From: Lomentospora prolificans
Taxonomy: Eukaryota; Ascomycota; Sordariomycetes; Microascales; Microascaceae
DNA length: 64,000 nucleotides
Assembly: GCA_029532625.1 (NCBI GenBank)
Contig: JARFXM010000002.1
Coordinates: 1,154,402 to 1,218,401 of the forward strand
Reading direction: 5' to 3'
The translations under genes were made by a program, and so were the position numbers. Numbering within the stretch: position 1 is the first letter of the stretch; each line of letters opens with the position of its first letter. Shown here in pieces: positions 11,049 through 22,116 of this stretch. The notes beneath the pieces are model-generated. The model was not told where the DNA came from and ran no database searches. It was given only the letters and a program-made list of their open reading frames with translations.

Positions 11049-11777
11049 TTATCCTCCACAACGCTCAGCAAGAGAGTAGCTAACGTAGAAACCGTTTTCG
11101 TCATTCTGTTCTAGGAATACCTGCGTATTTCCCTCGCCGTCCTTGAGATTAAGTTTGATGTACACAGTCTCGGCGCAGTCAATATTTCCAGTGGGATGGA
11201 TGAACGGGCCAAGCGTATGCCAGTTCGTGAAGTCGACCGCACCAATCTCCTTTGCGGCATCGTCGAAGGACTTGACCGAGTTGAAAGTGATGTCATCTTC
11301 GGGGAGGCCAGGCAGTTGCTTGACTTTCGCCAAGCCGTGCTCGCCTGTAATAACAAAGGATCGCTCGATTCTCTCGCCCTGCCTCCAGCCAAACTTGCAC
11401 TCCTTAGCCTCGGCGGGGATTCCGCGGAAAACTACCACCTGCTCGACCTGAGAGGCGTCATCGTAGCTCTCTAGATGGGCGCCCGATACTTCATTGGCGG
11501 CGAGGTCGCCATGCTCCGGATAGATGTTATATAGGACCTCGGGTATTACTGTGGTAGCAGTTCCCGTACACTGGCCCTCAGTGGGAGTCGAGGGAGAAGG
11601 AGGCAGAACGCAGGGGTCTGTAGCGTAGCAGCCCTTGTAGTTTCCGCACTGGTAGTAGGAAGTGCCAGCGTTGCACTCGTCACGGACAACGTTGCTAGCG
11701 GGCATAGCAGAAGCCACCGCCATCAGGTAGGCGATAGCCGTGAAGATGCTGGCGAAGGAAGGCATTTTTGTTGGCAT
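11049..11777 (-). CDS. Small secreted protein, Cys-rich N-terminal part plus beta-rich C-terminal domain
   Basis: This single-exon gene encodes 242 aa. The ATG at 11777 opens a clear signal peptide (hydrophobic core to about residue 24, AVASA). A short Cys-rich segment follows (DEC, YYQCGNYKGC, TDPC), then a Pro/Ser/Thr linker (PPSPSTPTEG). A domain of about 160 residues follows, with alternating polar and hydrophobic strands and three more Cys (KECKFGW, DCAE, ERCGG). The arrangement resembles fungal extracellular proteins with a But2-like C-terminal beta domain, but I cannot confirm this. A TATATAAAG box (minus strand) at 11910-11902 lies about 125 nt upstream of the start, and the 5' leader is rich in simple GA/TG tracts. 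The frame is intact, so the gene is probably functional as a secreted wall or effector-like protein. Confidence 0.75.
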   Translation of the reverse strand: MPTKMPSFASIFTAIAYLMAVASAMPASNVVRDECNAGTSYYQCGNYKGCYATDPCVLPPSPSTPTEGQCTGTATTVIPEVLYNIYPEHGDLAANEVSGAHLESYDDASQVEQVVVFRGIPAEAKECKFGWRQGERIERSFVITGEHGLAKVKQLPGLPEDDITFNSVKSFDDAAKEIGAVDFTNWHTLGPFIHPTGNIDCAETVYIKLNLKDGEGNTQVFLEQNDENGFYVSYSLAERCGG

Positions 11778-12724
11778 TATTGTGGTGGATGGGAGGAGAG
11801 AGAAGAATAGAGAGAAGGGGTGGGATTCAGATGGTTGTTGTTATTAGAATGATGAGATGGTGATGATGTGAGGTGAGATGGATATGCTGCTGGTTAAAAT
11901 GCTTTATATAATAACATTGCGAACTCGGGCCGTCTCGTCAAAGACCGACCTGTAATAACACAGCCTAGGAGTGGAGGCTGGTTTGTCTTTCTATCATCGT
12001 GCAGAGAGGACGAACGTGGCATGCTCGACCACCAGCCTTCACAATATTGGAATCCTTCGCTGAGCCCCGTCATTCCCGCATTGGGCAGCGACTGTTGTCT
12101 TGAAGTTATTTTGACGAATCACGCCGCTGAAATCCTCGGAGCTTGGCATCTGGAGCCCTTGAGAATAATAGTGGCTGTGTTCAAAGGATTCTGGGGTATT
12201 AGTCTATTTTTACACGCGAGGAGACTGGCAAGACCGGCGGCGCGAACATTCCTTTCAGCCATAACTGTATTAATAATAGCTATTAGCTTAACCCAATTGA
12301 GATGGCCGCCCGAAGCACTAGCATTATGGATGCCAATCCTGGTTAAATTTCCAACCTCACAGACCTCTCTTAACAGAACAGAGGTGCAATTCGTTCGATC
12401 ACGGAAAGTGAAATTGCGCGCCATTCTAGGTGTTCCATACTGATCAAGCTTAGCTCTAGGAACCGACTCTGTCGCCTCTTCGCCATCGCTTAAGAAACAC
12501 CTTCTGAGCCACGCCATCTTCCAATAGAATTTGCTTCCTCTGCTCGTTGCCCAGGCCTATTCTCTGGCCTCGGTTGGTGGTAACCAGTTTTCGTCAGGAA
12601 TTGGCTCCGTGAAAGGCCCCGAACTTGCTAGTAACAACAGTTGCAGTCCTCTGGTCTACAATTTGAGTTTTCTACCTGTACTCTACATCCCCTCGCTACT
12701 TACTAGCCTTGTGACTGCTATCTA
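11778..12724. other. Intergenic; promoter of the secreted-protein gene at the left, rest unexplained
   Basis: The left 140 bp hold the TATA box and leader. The open frames further right (about 12020-12520) show no family features. Confidence 0.45.
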
Positions 12725-12991
12725 CTAGAGAAACGACGTCAAGGTGTCTGCGATTTCCTGTAGGGCCTGTAGGTCCTGCTCCGCCTGCTTCCGCTTACAG
12801 ACTAGCTCCGGTTTCTCTCCCGTAATACGCTCCACAGTCTGAGCGTCTAGACGCCTCATAAGCTCATGAGTCAAGATAGTGTCCGGGAGCTGTTGCACTA
12901 TGCGTCTCCCGATGACTAGAGCATTGACGTATCCAATGAACGCTAACATGCTGATATATTGTGGCCTCATTTTCCAGCTATCGTCCGTCAT
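12725..12991 (-). pseudogene. Possible dynamin GTPase-effector-domain fragment
   Basis: An 88-residue minus-strand frame ends at a stop at 12725. It reads like the C-terminal end of fungal dynamin-like proteins: a helix, then a block with LDAQTVERITGEKPE followed by a charged helix with KRKQAEQDLQAL. Family proteins typically have an LS/LD-x-E-x-V-x-x-I-A-x-E block followed by KRxxLxxKI. No GTPase domain is found upstream: the minus-strand DNA to 13400 has open frames but no P-loop. If correct, this is a truncated relic. The assignment rests on a short stretch and is weak. Confidence 0.3.
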
Positions 12992-14079
12992 ACCGTCTGA
13001 ATCTCACCGCCACTCCTCGAATCATTGTAGAGGGGCGAGCGCCCGGAGAGCTTCCCTTATAGTATATCTCTACGTGCTCGAGAACGCGCTTTGAGGCGGC
13101 TAATCTGATTTCTGCGGCTAAATTGAGAGGCCGCATGCTTGTTAGGTTGCCATTAGACCACCTACTCGACTGTATCAAATTTTCCAGGACGATACCGAGG
13201 AGGTCGCTTCTCACAATGCCGTTGATCATCAAACCGCTCTCTGGCAAGAATGTATTGAGGAGTGCGTCATCGAAAACCCAGGGCTCCGAGACCTTGCGGA
13301 CTCGCAAGTTGAGGGACAAAACAAATAATGGAATTCGAGGAGAGCGGTTCGCTGGAAGGGAAACTGTTTCCAACCAGGGCCATGGAGATGGCGATGGTGG
13401 ATCTACCCCATAATAGTGCTGGACAAATTACTTTCCATTCCGACTTCTTCTAGCATCCTCCGGCATGCCCAATAACTCTAGAACCCCATAACTAAATGGC
13501 CAGGAAGTATTAAGGAAAAATCGAAAGACCACAGAATGTTTAGAATGACTCTCGGGGCAACCCTGCCACACCATCTATAACTCCAAGGCTCCACTTTTGA
13601 TACAACGCCAGGCGAGGCTTTGGTTGACTCTTCATCGCGCTATAGTCCCGCAATATTAGGCAGTTATTCCAGGGTCTAAAGTATCGACTTGTTTCTAAAC
13701 CAGGACCATGCTTGAGGCTGAGGGTTCGGAAAGTACAGTTCGTTTAATCGGAGGTGTCGTATGTAGGAACAAATCCGCAACTATTCCCTGCTGTTCTATC
13801 TATATCAATAAGTCCAAGCTGACTCTGTCAATCTCTTCTGATATTGTCTCATCGCATAGTTTGCTACAGTGTAGCCAATACACATTGCATTTTCTTACAT
13901 CCCACCTTTCGATAAGTTATCCAATACTAGTGTTCCCGCAGCCTCTATGATGACCGCAGCCTGCAGGAAAATGGCTGAGTAAGATGCTGGAAAATAGCAA
14001 AAGTCCCAAAATTACAAAAAAACACATAGTTGCGATAATTTACTCTACCCATATACAGGTATTACATCTAGGATCCTTC
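12992..14079. other. Intergenic, no gene recognised
   Basis: A 131-aa open frame on the minus strand (13373-12978) has no recognisable motif. It may be the upstream part of the decayed fragment at 12725 or chance. Confidence 0.35.
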
Positions 14080-15660
14080 CATCGATATCTAATAATAGCT
14101 AGGATTCAGTAATAGTATTAGTATCTATGCTAATTCAACCTTAGCTTCCTACCTTCTTCAGCACTATAATAGAGCAGTCTAATCGTAGGGTTCTCGCCTA
14201 GCATCCCTTTTAAGGGTTAGATATCTAATAATAGCTAGCCTGGATCCAGCGATAGTATTAGTATCTATGCAAGTTCAATATTAGCTTCCCCCCTTCTTTA
14301 GTGCTATAGTCTATTATAGGGTTCTCGCGTGGTATCTCTATATAAGTTTAACCTTAGCTCCCTACCTTCTTTAGTACTATAATTCAATAATAGTATTAGT
14401 ATCTGTACAAGCCTATTCAACCTTGGCTTCCACCTTCTTTAATGCTATGATTTAATAATAGTATTAGTATCTATGTAAGCCTATTTAACCTTAGCTTCTA
14501 CCTTCAGTGCTATGATTTAATAATAGTATTGGTATCTCTGCGAGCCTATTCAATATTGGCTTCCACCTTCTTTAGTACTATGATCTATCGTAGGGTTCTC
14601 GTGTAGCATCTCTATATAAGTTCAACCTTAGCTCCCCACCTTCTTTAGTGCCATGAAGTATTGGTATCTGTACGAGCCTGTTCAACCTTCGCCAGCCCGT
14701 TCAACCCTTTAGCCAGCCTGTTCAACCTTCGCCAGCCCGTTCAACCCTTTGGCCAGCCTATTCAGCGTTAGCCAGCCCATTCAACCTTCGCCAGCCCATT
14801 CAACCCTTTGGCCAGCCTGTTCAACACTCGCCAGCCCGTTCAACCTTCGCCAGCCCGTTCAACCCTTTGGCCAGCCTGTTCAACCTTCGCCAGCCCGTTC
14901 AATACTGGCCAGCCCGTTCAGCATTAGCCAGCCTATTCAACCTTCGCCAGCCCATTCAACCTTCGCCCACCCCTTCAATGCTGGTTAGCCTATTCAACGC
15001 TGGCCAGCCCGTTCAGCATTGGCCAGCCTGTTCAACCTTCGCCAGCCTGTTCAACCTTCGCCAGCCCATTCAGCGTTGGCCAGCCCATTCAACCTTCACC
15101 AGCCTATTCAACACTAGCCAGCCCGTTCAATGTTAGCCAGCCCGTTCAGCATTAGCCAGCCTATTCAACCTTCGCCAGCCCATTCAACCTTCGCCCACCC
15201 CTTCAATACTGGCTAGCCTATTCAACGCTAGCCAGCCTGTTCAACGCTGGCCAGCCCGTTCAACACTGGCCAGCCCGTTCAACCTTCGCCAGCCCGTTCA
15301 ACGTTAGCCAGCCAGCTTCCTACCTCTTAAGGATCTCTCTCAGCACCTTCCTTTAGGAAAAATAGATAAGAGTTATAAAATATGACCTAGATCTATAGTT
15401 AAAAAAGGAGGAAATAAGGTACTGTAAGGTAGATCGCAACCGTGAAAGTGAAGTGGATCCTCGATGTCCCTTGACTGTCACCTTTTGCGGGCAGTTATCT
15501 GGCGTGGGTACAGGAGGGCTACAACTTGTGCACACTTTTTTGTATCTTGCAAGTGCCTGGATAAGCTGTAACGCACCAAAAAAAAACGAAAAAATACCTG
15601 TAGAGTACCAAAAATTTGCGGAAACATTTTACAGTTAATATAAGAAGAAGAAGAAGAAGA
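14080..15660. repeat. Dispersed repeat module, copy B, expanded
   Basis: Several degenerate copies of the 100-bp unit seen at 1735 fill 14080-14690. Recurrent phrases are AATAATAGTATT, TAGTATCTATGC, CTTCCTACCTTCTTTAG and CGTAGGGTTCTCG. After the minisatellite and a spacer, the same tail as in copy A follows at about 15490-15640, sharing the exact stretch AGGAGGGCTACAACTTGTG. It ends in an AAG microsatellite near 15645. There is no ORF of its own. Confidence 0.75.
14690..15315 (+). repeat. 19-20 bp minisatellite, about 32 copies
   Basis: The repeat unit is CCAGCCYRTTCAACCTTCG. The last five bases vary between CTTCG, CTTTGG, GCTGG, ACTGG and ATTAG. Open frames through it (for example around 14749-15136) only echo the repeat and are not genes. 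Confidence 0.92.
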
Positions 15661-15957
15661 TTTTGTAGGTGCGCTCATTAGATTTTACGCGCCATGTTCC
15701 TCTTTCGCGGCGCTGTGTATCGCTCATTCGCCATCCGCCACCCGCCATCCAATCTTTCATTGGGTCTACAGGTATTACAGCACTAAGGGACATTGCTCAC
15801 CAACACAAAAGCCATTCAGCCCGTCACGTGTTACCACAAGCAGTAGCTCTGTCTCAAAACGGCGCGCTCATCTGCATGAAAAAGCCAAGAATCCCTAGCC
15901 TGGACGTTAAAAGGAGGGGAAAGAAGGAGCGCATAAACGAACTGAAGAACAAAAACC

Positions 15958-17169
15958 ATGGCAGCGTTTCCATCAAACATCCCCTCCTGTGCTGTCGATT
16001 GCTTAGCGGATGCTATCAAGAGTGTCGGTTGCGATGGAGCGGACCGAGCATGCGCGTGTACGCCGGAGAATCTAGCCAGACTGTCCAATAATAGGAACCT
16101 TATCAGTTGCCTAATGTCTTCATGCTCGGATCCTGCTGACCTTTCAGGTGAGTCCTTTATGTCGCGAGTAAGTCGTCCAAGGGGAGCACATATGAAGAGG
16201 GGCTGACCCGGCCTTTATCCTTGTGTAGAGGCTGCGTCGGCGGGAGGCGCTCTTTGCGCGGATGTAACGGACTCTAGAACAAGGTTGTCAGCGGACCCTA
16301 GAACCTCTGAATCTAGAACCTCTGAATCTAGAACACCCGAATCTAGTACTCCGGAATCCAGAGGCCTTGAACCCACCACCTCCCAAATCGGCAGTACTGG
16401 GGGTGTCGCACCTACATCGACAGACAACACAATGCGGGGGTCCGAAACGAATGGGCCGTCCGGGGGCTTGTCCGCAGGTGCTAAGGGCGGAATCTCTGTG
16501 GGTGGTGTGATTGCCTTCCTCTTGATCATTGGGTTGGCATTACTTTGTTGCTGTCCGTCAGCATTTATCAAAAGGTGGAAGAAACGGAAAGGAGGAGGCG
16601 CTACTGGAAGGGATTTGACTTGTTCGCCAGAACTAGATGGTATTAGGGCAGAGCTAGACGGTATACCCAGGTCTGAGTTGGAAGCTAAGCCTGCAACCGG
16701 ATACAACGCCGCGATATACCCTGCGGAATTAGGCGGAGAAGTAAGGGTCAACGCAGTACCTGGGTCAACATCGCTCGTGGAGGCCCCGTCTACTTATGCT
16801 ACACATTTACACCTTGAACAACGGAACCTGATAGGCAGCCGTTATGGTGGTTATCCTGTGGTCGCGGAGTTAAGCGCAATACAGCAGACTGCCCTGCCAC
16901 CAATAGCCTCCACGATATCGCCAGAATCAGCTTCCCCGCCACCTCATGGAGATACGACTAGTCAAGCAATTGAACCTGTAGCTACGGCACATCTAGTGGC
17001 GCCAACAATCGATCCAAGCTCCGCAGAACTAGAACAGCTCCGCCGATACCAACAGGAGCTCGAGGCACGGCGGAAAACGCTAGAGGAGCTCAGCAGGGTA
17101 CAGGGGCAGCAAGCGGCACTGCAGCAGAGGATAGATCAACTTGCCGCCGGAAACGGGGTTTCAATTTAG
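15958..17169 (+). CDS. CFEM-domain protein with one transmembrane segment and cytoplasmic coiled coil
   Basis: Two exons, 15958-16147 and 16229-17169 (intron 16148-16228, GTGAGT...TAG), encode 376 aa. Residues 11-73 hold eight Cys in CFEM spacing (11, 15, 25, 32, 34, 51, 56, 73). An Asp at 29, three residues before Cys32, is where CFEM proteins coordinate haem. A Ser/Thr-rich stalk follows with a repeated TSESR/TPESR unit (about residues 88-108). A membrane helix with a CCC end lies at about 152-174, then a basic KRWKKRK stop-transfer. A long tail ends in a Glu/Gln/Arg-rich coiled coil (about 327-372). CFEM proteins act in haem/iron uptake or as surface receptors; the cytoplasmic coiled coil favours a receptor or scaffold here (inference). 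The start AACCATGG is a strong context, but no signal peptide precedes the CFEM domain, which is odd for an extracellular fold. An unseen 5' exon is possible. Confidence 0.85.
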
Positions 17170-18155
17170 CGTTGAGAAGGCGGAGAGAACCCGGTTTCGA
17201 CATCCATTCACTTAATCCTAGACAGGGAGTGGCAGTTGCTACTGAGACCGTTTGATACACAGTTGGCAAACCACCACTTTCACCGCTGACACCGTCACTG
17301 TCAATATAACGACCATGAAAGCTAAGGAGCCAGACGAGACGAGACCATCCCGCGCCACGCTGCAGAATGGCCCTGGTAGTGCATGCAGTTCGCCAAAGGA
17401 AAATACACATCTGCGCACCAGGAGCCGACGACTTTCACAACGTAATATCTAGCCCCGGGAACTCTGATTGAAGAGGCAAGCGGCATTACCCACGAACGTT
17501 CTGGCGGCTGTCGCCGTAACCGCGACAAAGCTAGTCCCTCTGACTGACACGCCGCCCGTCTGTAACACACCAGGTGGGCCCCGCGATATTTCCAACCCTG
17601 AAGCCTGCTGTAACGTGATCTGTTACAATCACCTGGTATAACACCTAATGGCAGAGAATCAGAGCGTGAAAAGGCGAGTCAGTGGCAGATTAGGTGACGG
17701 CAAACATCGTCGTGTGACTCCTGTTTGGGTAGGATGATGTAGACGGCGATATCACTTCGGCTAGTGTAATCGGATAGAAGCTTTTTTGAAACAGGCTTCG
17801 AGCTTTAGGCAGCTGTCAGATGTTTAGGTATACCTCAACTACCATCAAAATACGAAGGTCGACGTACTAAATATGAATTAGAATTACAGGAGCAACCACG
17901 TTACATCGTAGTAAGTGATAATCCTCATGTGTATTCGATACAAAAATTATGTCCTATCGTAAGCGTTCTCTCGTCGACTGTATTCCCTTCTATGGACCAG
18001 GCAGTGTCTCGGTTTAATTCTCACAGGGCAACGTGGTTGGAGCCGATCTGGCTCAGCGGGCAATTGGTATAAATGGATTGGGTTTGAAGATGAGGGAACT
18101 TATGCGCAGTGTTTGCGATTCTATGGTGAACAGAGGCCTAATGGCCGGGGTTTGG
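17170..18155. other. Intergenic between two convergent genes, nothing recognised
   Basis: It holds the 3' flanks of the CFEM gene and of the PD-(D/E)XK-like gene. No ORF with family features is seen. Confidence 0.45.
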
Positions 18156-19995
18156 CTATGCGCATGCCTGCCGAAGCGAACGAGTCCACCAATCTCTGAC
18201 TTCATTCTCAGCCCATGTGGTGATTTCCTGAATGGACTTGACCACTTGGTAACAGCCATATAAGCTGTGGGTGTTTCCCAGTGCGACTGACCCGAAGATC
18301 CTCTGCAGACCATGTGACGTTAGTATATAGAGAGGCCTCAATATATTAAGGGGTGAGCGAAAATGGCTGGAAGTGTGGGAAAATGCGTACCGTCTTCCCG
18401 TGGCTCCTCTGAGCGAAGTCAACCCTCCACAGATTGCCGTACACGAATATCAGGGGTAATACCGGCAGTTTCTCTTCGACTTCACTAGCCTCTATTCCTG
18501 GGACTTCTTCTAAAGAGGGGCAGGAAGATAGGGAAAAGGCTATATCATGAAGCGCCGTCTCTTCGGCAGCAGGCGTAGGAGTGCCGGCGATGAAGGAGTC
18601 TTTGGAAATTTTAGCGACGTAGTCGAGATGGCGAAAATAAGCGCGAGCCCAATTGGCTAGTTGGGACTGTCCGGGGGACGAGGACGCTAGTAGACTCTTA
18701 GTCTCGACGCCCACGCAAAGCGGCGTCCTCGCGCCATCGGCCATCTCGACATGGGTCACCGGAATATCAGGAAATTGCTCCAATAATTGCGCGAGCTGAT
18801 CAGTGCGGGGCGGCTGGAGAAAGATACCATAGTCGACCTTATTTTCGTAGAGAGCGGGATCGGGGTCGCGAAATATTGGTTTGGTTCGACCGAGGGTACT
18901 GTAGGATGAGGGAAATGTTGTTTTAGCAGAGTTTCTATTGGGGTCTTGTCGGGCGAAATAGGGAGAGAAAACAGAGAGAGAACAGAGAGAAACGTGTTGG
19001 AAAGGAAGACAAACATGTTTCGGGATACTGATACAGGGTGCGACCGGCTTTTCATGGCTTCCTCGAGGATCGGACCATGCACTTTTCCGTTCCACTCTGG
19101 CTCATGATCAAGGCCAAGTTCGCAGGCGACACTATTCTCGCAGATATCTTGAAGCCTTCGGTGCCGATATCGTATCTCAAATTCATCAGTGTGGTTTCCT
19201 ACAGCATGGAACCAGCGCGCAGGTATAGGACTGAAGGCCGGTGCCTCTGCACGCATCCGTTCCTGTACAGTTTAGGTTAACAAGAGGTCGACGTAGTTAG
19301 GAACGGCCGTCGGGTCCTGGGGTGAGAGGAGGAGCTGATCTAGGGGTAGAACGACTGCGACTTACAGCCATAATATTTGGGATTAACGGCGTCTCCTCGT
19401 GGAGAATGTCGAGGAGGCACCGAACGAGACCGGCTACCGAGGAGGGAACCTGAGCCTCAGTCGAAAGAGCAGATATATCGTATCGCTGAACTGGAAAGTT
19501 CGGAGTATGACGCAGCACAACCTCCCGCTTGCGGGGGCTGCTCCTTCCGGAGGCATACGAGGCAGAAGATGACAAGTCGGTAGATGACTCGGAAGGATCT
19601 GGGTTGGACGACGACGCAGCCGCCGGAATTCTCCTGGAACCTAGTCATGTCAGTCGCTGAAGCGACCAATAACGGCAAAATTCTAGATAGGTACCTTTTA
19701 TTCTCGGCCTGGGGGTCGCTTCGATATCGTAGTCTTCGCGTGCTCGTCGCTTTTTAGGACTTTGTCGATCGCTCATTATCAAGCATCCGTCGGCGCCTTC
19801 TGTTTCGACAGTCGAGTCCACCACGTCTGCGAGCCACGCTTCAATCGGCGAGCTCTCAAAGGAACAGTGATGGCAAAGTGTTACAGGCTCTGGCGCCGGC
19901 CGAACGGGCATTTCGTACGGAAGGGGCTTGGTTTGCAAACACGATTGAGTTGAATGTTTCCCATCGTCGTGAAGCAAGTCAATGCTCGCTTGCAT
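18156..19995 (-). CDS. Fungal PD-(D/E)XK nuclease-like domain protein
   Basis: There are five exons on the minus strand: 19995-19695, 19640-19366, 19262 to about 19043, about 18903-18391, and 18302-18156. Introns 1 (19694-19641, CTGAC branch), 2 (19365-19263, GTAAGT) and 4 (18390-18303) fit in phase. The third junction is less certain: GTCGCA is the donor that keeps frame. The N-terminal part is Ser-rich and basic (SPKKRRARE, then SSSASYASGRSSPRKRE), as in this fungus-specific family. Exon 3 carries the RRLQDICENSVACE and EPEWNGKVHGP blocks. Exon 4 carries KVDYGIF and VETK, which fit the Asp and the E-x-K of the nuclease core. Exon 5 closes with GNTHSLYGCYQ and RDWW. These proteins are common in fungal accessory regions; the biochemical role is unproven. 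No stop interrupts the chain, so it may be functional. Confidence 0.78.
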
Positions 19996-20807
19996 CAATA
20001 TTGATTTACGCCCTGAAGAGTTACTAGAGGTATCCCAGGCAACTAAAAGTCATGATTGCCGAGTATTTGCCGACAGCAAGGCTGTACCAAGTACCTCTTG
20101 CAAGTGATGACTAAACATCCACCTCGACGCCATCCCCACTAGCCACAGAACCCTGCTAAACTCCCAATCCTTTTTCGGGAGAATCAGCACCGCCTGAAGG
20201 AATTCCTTCCCGCCTTAGATGCAGCACCTGCCCTAATTGGTGCAGAGTCGCCCGCCAAGCCACAGCCGGGGGGGAGCCTCAGAGTTTCATGGCCGGAGTC
20301 AAAATTGACCACACTTCGCAGCTATCAAATATACATTTGATCAAAGGGGGACGAACCATGCTATGTCGAATACATAGCCAGGGTAACAGGCGTTCCAGAA
20401 GGGTCAGATGAACATCTTGAGCCGGCTACAGTCGCGCGTCGAGGTGAGCAAGCTTCTGTTCGCCTTTTCCACTTGGACCCTGAGCTTTTCTTTTCTTTGG
20501 AGCTGCGCGTGCATGTAGCTACTCTCAATATCTTCCGTCCAACAGCCCAAACGCCGACAGAACAGAATCACAATATATATAAGAATTCGATGGTTATGGA
20601 GACAAGAAAGAAGAAAGCAAGGGAAGCAGGATAGTAGTGAAGCTTCTCATCTAAGGTGCTGGGATTTAACAGGGATCACATGATCTCCTGTTGTCATTCA
20701 CGGTTGTTAACACAACTTTGGAAGCAAGAGCGACATTAGGCGCCACCTAGTAATCATGGAGAGTATTCATAACGTTATTTCAGACATTTTATTGCTGCAA
20801 AGTAGAG
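19996..20807. other. Intergenic, nothing recognised
   Basis: This is the upstream region of the PD-(D/E)XK-like gene and the flank of a pseudogene. Confidence 0.4.
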
Positions 20808-21447
20808 TCAATCTTGTGGCGCCATAGGCAACATTCGGGAAGCCTCGGAAACAATATAAACCAATTTCTGACGGCTGACCTGAGCTTTCCTTATGAGGTA
20901 AGTCCAATCCCTCCAACACACCTCCCAAACCACCCTCACACGCTGACAGTTGGTGTACCTTGATCTTGCCGCTCGCCAGGAATTGCTCAGCAAGAAGCAA
21001 CCACTCTATAGAGAAAGCTTGATCCTCGGGGACTACAGCTAGGATGGCAGACCCAATTCAAAGGCCTCCCCAAAAGCAGTGTAGCCTAGAACCAGTTCAG
21101 ACTTGACATTGCTTCGAGGTGCCGGAATCGGAAGAGATAAGTGTAAGTCCCCCCCCTCTGTTGAAATCGCCTCTATATAGAACTTGGTACTAGACTTAAG
21201 CAAGATGGTGTTTATCAAAGACAATTTTTAGCTTACCGCCTGTGAGCCTTTGAATCTCATCTGTAGCTCTAGGGTCCTTGTAGTCTAACGATATCAGCGC
21301 CAAGTCTTTTTTACAAGGTCAAAGTTGTGTAGTGAACAGGTAGTCAATACGTGGTATCAAGATAGCTGGGAGGGGCCGGCCGGCAATGAGTTTAGCCTTC
21401 TCCGGTGCGATGACAACGATGGATTTCTGAACAGATGGTCGCCCCAT
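20808..21447 (-). pseudogene. TOXD-like medium-chain oxidoreductase, decayed and internally deleted
   Basis: The ATG at 21447 opens a first block of this zinc-independent medium-chain reductase family (QKSIVVIAPEKAKLIAGRPL) and runs into a stop soon after IPRIDYLFTTQL. The substrate-domain region is missing. Then LGADIV and, one frame over, DYKDPRATDEIQRLTGG from the cofactor domain appear. After an intron-like GTAAGC come SNVKSELVLGYTAFGEAFE, SGKIKVHQLSACEGGLGGVL and, again in a shifted frame, RQKLVYIV. Several frameshifts and a deletion of roughly 100 residues make this a pseudogene. Living relatives are enoyl or quinone reductases, often next to secondary-metabolite enzymes. Confidence 0.72.
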
Positions 21448-22116
21448 GGTGGTTGACAGACTGATGCGAATGGGAGGGAATATATCATTGATGCATGTTA
21501 TACTTAAATATTATATACCTATAGTTAGCGCGGTCAAAGTAAGGTCATTAATTATTGATCGATGATTCATCGGCGTATTTTCCCTTGTGATACTCTCAAT
21601 CTACAGGTGCCGAGTGTGTAGGTATTAAGAATTTACCAGCTTCAAAGTTCCCAGGTGTTGCTCCATTCTTCTTGCCCCACCTCACACGCAGGCGAGACGC
21701 CGAATCGAGCGGCCCGTTGGCTCCCTCGGCCTCTTTCAAATCGAGTGTTCCTCTGATCCGTATCATCACGTATTCATACACAGCGAGGGATAACCTGGTA
21801 AGGTAGGATCGGAGACTGAAAATGTACTGACCAAATTAATACTACCGCTGCTTCCACTGGGACACTGGGACAAAGCTTACAATATCAGCACAAAGACCCG
21901 ATACTACTAACTGCAGCCAGCATTAGGGGGAGTTAGGTGTTTATTATACGCGAAGAATGCTGTATTGCATGCATACTTTCACGCAGGGGCCGGATATATA
22001 TACGATCTAGCTTCCGTGATAGAGATTTCTTTTTTTCTTTTTGCTTTTCTTTTTTTCTTTTCTTTTCTTTTTTTTTTTTTTTCCGTTTTCACGGTGCCTC
22101 CCTCAATCGCTCCAAA
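21448..22116. other. Intergenic with pyrimidine tract before the P450 relic
   Basis: A T/C-rich tract at about 22027-22083 lies just before the P450 start and looks like a fungal core-promoter CT tract. Nothing else is recognised. Confidence 0.45.

Noticed and set aside
14749..15136. Open frames across the minisatellite
   Set aside because: They only translate the 19-20 bp repeat, have no start context and change frame with unit length.
1735..15660. CRISPR-like array at the repeat modules
   Set aside because: Eukaryotic context, units are contiguous without unique spacers, and the tail is shared between loci.
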